Part shown: piece by piece, positions 31,701 to 32,515 of the stretch
Layout of the letters: each line of letters opens with the position of its first letter
Position numbering within the stretch: the stretch's first letter is position 1
Assembly (NCBI GenBank): GCA_005793375.1
Contig: SXSK01000295.1
Span: 1 to 32,515 of the forward strand
Reading direction: 5' to 3'
DNA: 32,515 nt
Source: Verrucomicrobiales bacterium
GTDB lineage: Bacteria > Verrucomicrobiota > Verrucomicrobiia > Limisphaerales > UBA9464
Program-made: the position numbers and the translations under genes
Notes under the pieces: model-generated
Database searches by the model: none
What the model was told of the DNA's origin: nothing
What the model saw: the letters and a program-made list of their open reading frames with translations, nothing else

Positions 31701-32515
31701 ACAGGACACCGTGGTGGAGACACGGGACGCCGACATAGTCCTGAGCAACACCGCCCTGAATATCGGAGGCCAGAATGATTCATTGTTCTCGATAGAAATT
31801 GCCGAACTCACCGGGGGCGCTTCTCCCAACAAGATCGATGCCTCCACGTTTGGCTTGGGACCCGTCACCTTCGACGGCGGTTTGGGATCGGACATTCTGA
31901 TTGGCAGCACCAATCCTAACGACAAAGTGGTCGCCGTTCGCGATGCCGCTATGGTTCTGACGGATTTAGATCTCAAGATCGGTCTGGAAATCGACACGAT
32001 TTCGGGAATTGAAACCGCGAGCCTCACGGGCGGCGTCAGCTCCAATCTACTCGACGCTTCGGCATTTACCTTGGGGCCCGTTGAACTTCATGGAGAGGGC
32101 GGCGTCGACAGTCTCCGTGGCGGGCTAAGAAATGATCTACTCAGTGGTGGCGCAGGCAACGACCTCCTCAATGGCGGTCCCGGTATCGACACGGTCCTCG
32201 AACAACGCAACGCCAACATGGTACTAACCGATGCGACCTTGGTCATCGCTGGGGAAACAGATACTCTCCTTTCAATCGAACGCGCCCAATTGACAGGCGG
32301 CAACGCACCCAATCAACTCGACGCCTCCGCAGCCACCCTCATTGCGGTGGTCTTGGATGGCGCCGGAGGACCCGATTTACTCCGGGGCGGTTCCCTGAAT
32401 GATATCCTCATTGGAGGTGCCGGTAATGATTCCCTCCGCGGCGGCGCCGGCAAGGACCGTTATCAATTCGACGATGACTGGGGCCAGGACACCGTCGTCG
32501 AGCTGATTGGCGGTG
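13786..32515 (+). CDS. Giant mosaic RTX surface/secreted protein (LEPR-XLL type), 3' end beyond window
   Basis: One frame is open from ATG 13786 to the last base: at least 6243 codons, read line by line without a stop. Order of parts: LEPR-XLL-like N terminus (residues 10-22); acidic linker; beta-rich domain (about 186-325); Asp-box beta-propeller (about 341-1144); long beta-rich/amphipathic region (about 1366-3272); RTX block 1 (about 3354-3599); SdrD-B-like and Calx-beta domains (about 3614-4775) with a small RTX patch; RTX block 2 with two spacer modules (about 4779 to the edge). There is no classical signal peptide, as expected for type I secretion, whose signal would lie at the missing C terminus. 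RTX and Calx-beta repeats bind calcium in known families, so an adhesin, matrix or S-layer-like role is likely; the propeller could bind a ligand. It is probably monocistronic, behind a terminator-like hairpin. An autotransported or cell-bound form is an alternative. Confidence 0.96.
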   Translation, partial: MSLGKSNHSLETLEARVLLSGDGLCVAKDLGAPDSIADFDDSISAIFMELTNETAEISDGSEGDFLASSDDLENLHPTPDDAIEAAQISDDVVTTAPSTHRLLEPAEALNASEYGANPKHSIPIVEIDVQVSVPAILVETLRSANSPPSSVTSFESESFELSKRSGGRVSRHDVPGEQVTGVTSLPDTGTLSGAEVWSGTESYIWDLRNAIGTEGVDWDVLNITGTSGTLTINATPNAGDQFSIQVTGVNAGGAIGFASGFDATKSHTWRLVHTENGILGFNRESFVLSTANWTAGGNPLGAGGFIIDLSTDAKDLLLRFVPTFPTVTTNSSDSTVPTLTELGPDRITGNLNTRVLPDNAVIGAINEVVVHPGKPDLAFLGSVNGGVWKSTNFSASAPAGPTWAPITEQLVSLAISDLALSPYDADGVLLGAGTSVNKLVLFAGTGSLSSAAGRGGSAAGIFRSLDGGTNWTEVGNFDGLRVTSIAASRHTPNLVLAATVDLTKTSGGGPGRGGLYLSPNNGTTWYRLSGQGTLPEVNASDLVEDPSTAGRFYVALASTAATGANEQGIWRTDNATANPATTTINFNRLVTGMTLNVDTNGLDDDGDTVVDEPNEGIDEASRIRLAVSSSGASESIYAALLSNRPTVSGGTGLALTRVYRTIDQGNNWTAVPAAPPNAPAPATNPTGQAFNHFAIAVDPTNAATVYVAGAVNSVSPFYGIAFRFDGATWTQITVNQSVAIGPGAFNSAPHGDFRRLLFTENGQDLIAVSDGGIYRLKNPRVANVTPVWEYIGGGLRISEVSHSIAYDRVHNAVFGGLQDNATVRQTGTPNTWASMYEFGDGNYMAVDYNPAQPAQSVRYFMSNNFRFFFSQIFTGIDNSLARTQLTLRAGASLVNFSGLDNTIAILGQQTDQAFRGFDHIPFATNAATFGRLLMGRAGLYESLDGGATLLAPLNDTANPANFVSALAYGGFDGATAKPSVVFVARAGQIAYRADVSDDINQQFQAVNPAGAVNIRRIVLNPTNWKQAYALDASHLWKLTVKDDGSLEAADITGNLSFLTNSFESLEIVSQGSKLALIVGARDGAYKLDVSPDQPIDLTRWAAFGVGMPRVAVSDIRFDARDPGDPLDDVLIFGTLGRGVWRMENAANATFDEPLLRIEGTNGPDVFTLRLAAPAANQLPTLEILYNSPTPTVIKSYPLDSIQGISVHTRGGNDQLIVDSTNGELIFEGGIRFDGGADTGGDGDKLTFNGPVSSDLQTSKEGIHDEIEVRQLGWQIVKASNVETYDQSTTFEDIYYFFRNIWDHIVDFFSASESLTSDLPLFGDNLGGALDGQPGLNPPPVGQPLDGGPTSKTPRRQPAESPSSLMRRIFESGNGGFRIDDVGTVLATEAQIEAALDALDPFGGNVDIQEGAKKIILGNATHPFTRTIDLQLPLDVELLGGSIKLQGDLQLAADIELRLEMGVDARGFYLKTNATPEIAITNLRVSGKLQGVGNFGFLRIELQDAVLAMDNQLKITLDLQEGVDPFGHAPDGFLRVYEVGSNISDLIQVAFTGGPAPDLSFTAKVSVAVGPDGDTPFDLGTLDVGFIWEDITDLSSLRIDTLGNPVVDFLMRFLNLDRGEFLDGVLSLIGSLGKLDQTDLLNAELPFTNGFKLADAFDFAQGFIDKIYLQLVDICLVGDLGGGNSNVNLSKGRLSADADFDLTIGSQLDFAGTTPVKITVTKASTLGNNSTSDLAADINSSLASKGLGAKVRASVIRGDIQLCLLSGASIRIDGFDSSSVVATELGFLAGQTGVESPRFRYLQDMLEQLETALDPPGLPDINLVVTYQQPTKSLLFGITFETSFSKETSFKGDSDLGLGELADLSATGKFSINATLSIGGKLGIEFGSITTPKLVSSFLIPAPATGQLSAPAAFTIVLNDGELRAPISLTAVHYGGNISIANLVADLNGRLTAAPQLFQGQPLDKVLRFLQAGTSIHLIALNETDANNNGVLEITEDTNGDGIRQLWLDKVNGIAIDADATNTAVTELGFIPTNTARSLIKGVFVEDLALTGSLTVSALGLGAKARFAVFSLETSGGTATGTASITLALKNPVDATTRIDVSKLFSDIGNIGNYIAPSATFSGNLSIALKNIKVKPDLFDPFPANAEVTLFIPDIKSLEFNPNPYHPVTNKLGIFVTYPELHGLGNFSCLTFLDVVNALDGLSDQLEEMRGFGFLNQPIPLINISVGDILDFAGDLADTVQGLATGDGETLKDIETTLESLFGLGPDVLTFSVEHTESPQIAGGIASFNPSGPKNALRFTGPNGAKIKFVADDGSQLSADTNTAASDWNVLDQVLTIYFNAGYTTATTVDALADKGGTTISLDAVAEPGSGPGAINTTVLNLKLAYSIAYGNLLPLQLSLGDLVNLLPAGPTKDALFGITDFVQIEGSATINVTASADLSFELGLDVSNPCSWVPFVDDAGTQMSLNAAVRGTDLDFKIALGALGIFVKDGTVTLDGDGDPLTTNDNATFGVGLKDNNGDGRHYFRASESWFDSDNIDITLSAQASARLPLYFPTVSLPAGGSATDGPDSNSYPDNWLTIDVINLGTLFDALVNGTPMPNGILTIHTPNLTSFFDDFNVCDLITNSSLLLDGLDTFLGTIQSALSAEVFDRDLPLVGDKLGKAADVIGEFREGLLADLRAKLAEVGDPIGLVKEAIFNALGKPGLDILTKADGTALTSFDQIDIQCTEDAVSFNLRLKKSVALVDTSSDPINFDIGIPGFGLKVNGNVKIEVGFDFKLKFAISASNGFYFDTSDNEELRVEFKVTIPGLSASGELLFLQLDVSDDSDGTDALGNPRNPSSFAGYFSINIKDPLGSGNRLTFADLLSSGVAFDDVIEAELGAIAELNLDFAVSFAGDARFPRLIGEFDLDWNWTLGGEGAGDLEFGFNNIQIDIGSFISEFIQPILKEIQKVTEPIQPLIDVITTPIPIISDLFGEPITMLDLAEMSGYLSPSTVEFIKAIAKIIDLVNNTSFSNGSILIPLGSFNLDLDSSGNVSRKAGDPDPAPSKMSDKTTDSGAKNFLQDLEDLGFTFPFLSISELFKLFMGKPISIIEYHMPVFEFTASIDFQIPIFPPLYAVFGGSIGAKIDLTFGYDTYGLQKFFASEDKNPLDIFDGFYVKDVDNDGNEITEFTLSGGITAGAEINIGFAEFGIRGGLFAEIEFDLNDPDDDGKVRVSELVALALEDIRCIFDIHGRIYVALEAYLTIDLFFFSIDEVWRFGEITLAEFDIVCPQPVLADVDGNGPGTEPSGDPGVLTLHMGEYASLREHGNTTDGAEQFTVLHIDGAPGEPDGESVEVSFNGIKQTFFGVKSIIVKAGVGNDRLDLRGVLSPANVRGGAGSDTLFAGRALTGNQFYGDDGNDVITGEEADDGFDGANDEFHGGAGEDSLIGNEGDDTLYGDDGEDTLQGNTGDDILEGGSGNDLLYGDEGIDTLRGGDGADELEGHDDGDFLYGDGGNDRILGGPGNDQIVGGDGDDVIDAGIGDDIVLGDNGVIVSLLKATGIVGTGDDVIAGGAGHDTLFGADGEDQIFGGAFLESGTSSPTAIDGRDFIDAGLGNDLVFADDAHSSQAVVMPGGTVGDLAWFDFNQDGFRDDNDQGLAGVQVELRRDDNSLVGTTTTDSVGAYKFTGLLPGKYYVVFKKPTGLQYTDPDQGSDDEKDSDANTVTGRSTIFELTTGNSNLTVDVGYKGSLPTISIDDVSTYEGDIGITFMTFTVSLSNAYSQEVSVCYKSSTGIGDGDAKRILDYDSVDWTLIFAPGETQKQINVPIHGDTIDELNEVFVVTLCDPNNGVIDATQGEGTGTIIDDDDAPIISILEGEQITALDPIPETTSVTFRVRLSHPSFQPIRVDWKTQQIVNTDGTLKSDSARVFDDYNDANEYNPATITFLPGQTERLITVTTKADLLDEYGERFNVVLAINDTTPSDGATMGDDVGVGIIADDDLEPYVRIKTLTPQPVDEGHAGNKNVRLEVSLDAPSGRAVTVQWKTATGTALGTPTATEAADYVYKFETLVFDEGVTTLITNAQIIGDTDLEPNEYFFANLLAANFGRIDTDILAFNDNHARIEIANDEVPDPGPWYVEFSHPLYEVTEGQSVTITLVRAAGSSHPIAVYWTLGKPNVGTATPGLDYTDESGAPGIWEDGKPGAGGRGIVRFGDGETKKTFVIKALSDSLYEGTEVALLALANPTGGNPRAPQRLAALRILDAQKGPKLSINDPIITESNAGTTDVTFTVTASLDAGISSTQPIDVKWNTFAGTALAGTDFVSDNDLLTIPTFTTSTTATFKVKVVGDVTAELQEQFVARLSDAVNAEISDYEGKATINDNDRQTITGFVFNDLNGNGFFDVNTEYGLDGVKITVTDSSGPLAVQVTNDGNWSVDVLLGSIVVSADESTTPANSECTTHNNPLNTQVTPTVTSTKSMGFMVQPTKGKATANTASGNRGNNDTAYGGGGNDLIDGGNGNDWLVGGHWLGPGCACDGKPYDASLKNQADEEGGHRYVDPATLPAFGTIKGRVWRDSNANGIQDEILLFTALKEVQINLFDESWNLVGITYTDNNGNYSFAKVAPCNYYVQFLPPAEYRFTAQDVGSNSADSDASPITGITAMVAINGNTVDLDAGLISTPNNSNGPWAIYFDHILYSVRESDGFATIGLNRVPNSFEPVAVYFTKDGDFQPATLADPDYKEAKGTVSFGDGETYLSFVVPVINDTKVEGFEVVLLMLKDPTGGDVKGRPNLARLLIFDNPCPDDDEIHGRDGDDILLGDFGYFTDAGNPELLGGLGNDVLMGEDGIDRIYGEGGNDTLIGGADDDQLEGGGENDTYQFDGDLNLGFDTIQEAVSPFGGNDTIDLSSTTGYAIQFDLGSVAVQNPTPLLQIKLPAGNVIENINGGARNDQLKGNSLDNILRGNGGNDILEGLGGNDELRGGSGDDLYLFDADLPLGSDKVFEAANADTDRIDFSSTTTQALSLNLDLVTLQVVSPTLSLKLSSKTGIEDLYGGSQNDVLLGNARDNFIQGAAGSDTLDGGAGYDVLVENRSGNFQLVALDAVTGQLTLGAEVNTFTLASFEEISLVGDDSPNTLDASAFNGIVRLDGRGGNDTILGGTGINFLSGGAGDDTIIGLGITTLIEERDADFILTPTQLKVGATEVDTLSGITVAQLAGGDSNNVLDASAFNLPGTRVTLDGAGGDDTLIGSPGNDLLIGGSGDDSLSGRLGDDRYGFKTQLDLGSDTLNELPGEGLDTLDFTGSPSRVEANLGIDVLQTINANLQIRLSAVDTFENLMGGSGGDRLIGNAGPNLIQGGPGDDDLTGLGGSDTFEGGTGIDQVMEQANLNMTLTNLLLAIGLQLDSLNSVEGAELTGGAGNNTLDASAFTLGNVTLNGDAGNDILRGGTKLDTLIGGAGDDELRGGPGSDRYVFDLDDPLGVDVIVDVSGVFDTLDFSQTSTNGLTINLASAAAQIVTPGRLQLTLSSSNSIENAIGGDLNDRLFGNTLSNKLEGRAGNDLLEGFAGNDTLIGGDGNDTYRFDADNLLGNDTIRENVGSGGSDTLDFSTTTAAIDVDLRRGLQQTVVPGFLTLRFVYCHNIENVIGGSGADTLIGNSLDNTFEGNGGNDTMTGHGGDDTYLFDADVNIGSDTVIEQPDAEGGVDVLDYSQTNVVSISVNLSQANLQVVAATHSLNLEWPPADPLAAVAFENLIGGGGSDLLVGNALSNSIQGNAGADTLVGSGRADILDGGAGNDILNGESGNDTYVFDADSPNGDDIITELPANGTDTLDFSVTESLAVSVDLTTGILQVVNANQRIQLISPIALENVQGGSGNDVLVSNSRNNVLEGGAGNDTYVFDGDLLLGNDTVIEASHPSGGQDTLDFSGTSGFAIKLNLGLELPQLVVVDFGPPIVSHLVLILASAQSIENVIGGALKDSLVGNDLDNRLTGGLGEDSLTGKGGQDTVVETRDADIVLSNTALNIGGQNDSLFSIEIAELTGGASPNKIDASTFGLGPVTFDGGLGSDILIGSTNPNDKVVAVRDAAMVLTDLDLKIGLEIDTISGIETASLTGGVSSNLLDASAFTLGPVELHGEGGVDSLRGGLRNDLLSGGAGNDLLNGGPGIDTVLEQRNANMVLTDATLVIAGETDTLLSIERAQLTGGNAPNQLDASAATLIAVVLDGAGGPDLLRGGSLNDILIGGAGNDSLRGGAGKDRYQFDDDWGQDTVVELIGG
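13810..13851 (+). other. LEPR-XLL-like N-terminal motif of the giant protein
   Basis: Residues 9-22 read SLETLEARVLLSGD, a variant of the LEPR-x-LLSAD motif found at the extreme N terminus of very large secreted proteins in several phyla. Its function is not established. Ala replaces the Pro of LEPR. It supports ATG 13786 as the true start, since the motif normally sits within the first few dozen residues. Confidence 0.75.
14341..14760 (+). other. Beta-rich domain of the giant protein, autotransporter-associated type
   Basis: Phrases such as GAEVWSGTESYIWDLRNAIG, VDWDVLNITGTSGTLTINAT and GGFIIDLSTDAKDLLLRFVP follow the pattern 'W-x-y-Y-W-x-(I/L) ... G-x-DW-D-x-L-x-(I/V)-x-G-x-L-x-I' that I associate with domains next to autotransporter-associated beta-strand repeats in Verrucomicrobiota. 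It is one copy only. Confidence 0.5.
14806..17217 (+). other. Asp-box (sortilin/BNR-like) beta-propeller of the giant protein
   Basis: About 800 residues with several Asp-box turns (S-x-D-x-G-x-x-W): SLDGGTNW at 15175-15198, SPNNGTTW at 15337-15360, TIDQGNNW at 15766-15789 and a degenerate SLDGGATL at 16609-16632. They alternate with 'V-x-P-x-x-x-x-x-x-Y-V/A-G' strands (FAIAVDPTNAATVYVAGAVN). A calcium-loop-like insertion, LDDDGDTVVDEPNEGIDE, sits between blades at about 15592-15645. The last blade ends at LGRGVWRMEN. Family propellers bind ligands or hydrolyse glycans; no sialidase catalytic set is visible, so binding is the better guess. Confidence 0.7.
17880..23600 (+). other. Long beta-rich/amphipathic region of the giant protein
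   Basis: About 1900 residues without a domain I can name with confidence. The pattern is alternating strands with regularly placed hydrophobic residues, interrupted by amphipathic helical stretches such as FISEFIQPILKEIQKVTEPI followed by IPIISDLFGEPITMLDLAEM. Two stretches (18841-19164 and 19501-19896) share the plan 'DLAADIN...GLG...L...A-x-x-ELGF', loosely like flagellar hook-associated modules. Near the end DPDDDGKVRVSELV at 23395-23436 is an EF-hand-like calcium loop, followed by a hydrophobic stretch containing LTIDLFFFSIDEVWRFGEIT. Related segments exist, from memory, in other giant LEPR-XLL proteins. Confidence 0.55.
23845..24580 (+). repeat. RTX nonapeptide block 1
   Basis: Tandem glycine/aspartate nonapeptides of GGxGxDxLx form run from GVGNDRLDLRG through GGAGEDSLIGNEGDDTLYGD to GGAGHDTLFGADGEDQIFGG. 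In known RTX proteins these fold into a calcium-bound parallel beta-roll after export. One non-repeat insertion, GVIVSLLKATGIVGTG, interrupts the roll near 24375-24420. Confidence 0.93.
24625..24960 (+). other. SdrD-B-like domain 1
   Basis: VGDLAWFDFNQDGFRDDNDQ followed by GLAGVQVELR, TTTDSVGAYKFTGLLPGKYYV and the late PDQGSDDEKDSDAN loop matches the SdrD B-repeat/carboxypeptidase-regulatory-like fold, a calcium-stabilised Ig-like spacer of surface proteins. Confidence 0.85.
24973..26868 (+). repeat. Five tandem Calx-beta domains
   Basis: Five diverged copies begin at about 24973, 25327, 25732, 26122 and 26518. Each runs 'P-x-(I/V)-x-I ... E-G ... V-x-L-x-x-(P/A) ... V-x-W-x-T ... D-Y/F ... 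F-x-x-G-x-T/E-x-x-x-I/V ... D-x-x-x-E-x-x-E ... I-x-D-D/N-D/E'. The third, for example, holds VTVQWKTATGTALG and the fourth YEVTEGQSVTITLVRAAGSS. Calx-beta domains bind calcium between domains and serve as stiff extracellular rods. Confidence 0.85.
26875..27165 (+). other. SdrD-B-like domain 2, shortened
   Basis: ITGFVFNDLNGNGFFDVNTE then GLDGVKITVTD and NDGNWSVDVLLGSIVV follow the same plan as domain 1. The C-terminal D-rich loop is replaced by a Thr/Asn-rich stretch. Confidence 0.75.
27187..27297 (+). repeat. Isolated mini-RTX patch
   Basis: NRGNNDTAYGGGGNDLIDGG and then GNGNDWLVGGHW give about four nonapeptides between two SdrD-B-like domains. A short segment with the only close cysteine pair in this part (GPGCACDGKP at about 27304-27333) follows. 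Confidence 0.8.
27409..27744 (+). other. SdrD-B-like domain 3
   Basis: GTIKGRVWRDSNANGIQDEI, VQINLFDESWNLVG, YTDNNGNYSFAKVAPCNYYV and DVGSNSADSDASPITG give a complete domain with the terminal D-S-D loop, closest to domain 1. Confidence 0.85.
27769..28110 (+). other. Sixth Calx-beta domain
   Basis: PWAIYFDHILYSVRESDGFA, FEPVAVYFTKDGDFQPAT, GTVSFGDGETYLSFVVPVIN and EGFEVVLLMLKDPTGGDVKG repeat the Calx-beta plan. It is closest to the fourth copy, which also opens with PW-x-(V/I)-x-F. Confidence 0.8.
28120..32515 (+). repeat. RTX block 2 with two alternating spacer modules, continues past the edge
   Basis: RTX nonapeptides are interleaved with two kinds of longer units. Type A (about 80 residues) reads D-x-Y-x-F-D ... 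LG-x-DT-(I/V)-x-E ... DTLDFS-x-T ... LQ-V-V ... IEN-(V/L)-x-GG-x-x-x-D-x-L-x-GN; nine start near 28333, 28660, 29515, 30106, 30427, 30727, 31105, 31375 and 32455 (last cut by the edge). Type B (about 66 residues) reads V-x-E-x-R-x-A-x-x-x-LT ... L-x-IG ... D-(T/S)-L-x-x-IE-x-A-x-LTGG ... N-x-LDASAFTLG-x-V-x-LDG; six start near 28966, 29248, 29845, 31711, 31930 and 32191. Copies are well diverged at DNA level, which argues for old duplication. Confidence 0.9.

Noticed and set aside
13786-32515. Long antisense and frame-shifted open frames within the giant gene, such as 22661-23254 (+) and 28837-29541 (-)
   Set aside because: They are shadows of a repetitive, GC-skewed coding frame. Their translations mirror the RTX and Calx-beta periodicity and carry no independent motif.
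23845-32515. Short-period repeats that could be taken for CRISPR or minisatellite arrays
   Set aside because: The periodicity is in the protein (9-residue GGxGxDxLx). The DNA copies are strongly diverged and there are no identical repeats with unique spacers.

Overview
The window looks like a chromosomal segment of a Verrucomicrobiota bacterium; a Planctomycetota relative is the main alternative. This is inferred from gene content, not from a marker gene. The signs are an FG-GAP/TPR protein with an ASPIC/UnbV-like segment, the remnant of a prepilin-type protein with the GGN-x4-DGHVE tail common in those phyla, an HtrA-type protease with an unusual N-terminal segment, and a giant RTX protein opening with an LEPR-XLL-type motif. 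I see no rRNA, tRNA, CRISPR array or insertion sequence.

Left part (1-6.6 kb). A GT2 glycosyltransferase on the minus strand (212-1015) lies head to head, 34 bases apart, with an HtrA-like serine protease (1050-2003). Three more plus-strand genes follow: a secreted protein of unknown function with DUF3352-like character (2167-4047), a phospholipase-D/cardiolipin-synthase-type enzyme (4072-5199) and a mannose-1-phosphate guanylyltransferase (5465-6625). Between the last two is a decayed tail of a prepilin-type protein whose penultimate codon has become an amber stop. The GT2 and the GDP-mannose-forming enzyme could belong to the same envelope-glycan chemistry.

Middle part (6.6-13.8 kb). A large membrane-anchored TPR/FG-GAP protein (10001-6645, minus) is divergent from a PilT-type retraction ATPase (10127-11263). 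An O-methyltransferase follows (11304-12365). After that comes a strong 16-bp hairpin, then a frameshifted, degraded secreted-protein gene (about 12546-13534) and a terminator-like hairpin.

Right part (13.8 kb to the edge). One open frame runs from ATG 13786 to the last base: at least 6243 codons with no stop, so the gene is cut by the window. It encodes a giant mosaic extracellular protein. In order it has an LEPR-XLL-like N terminus, a beta-rich domain, an Asp-box (sortilin/BNR-like) beta-propeller, about 1900 residues of poorly characterised beta-rich/amphipathic modules, a first RTX block, SdrD-B-like and Calx-beta domains with a small RTX patch among them, and a second RTX region of more than 4.3 kb. 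In that second region two different spacer modules (nine of type A, six of type B) are interleaved with RTX nonapeptides. Its secretion system, probably type I, is not in the window. This giant protein is the most unusual item here.
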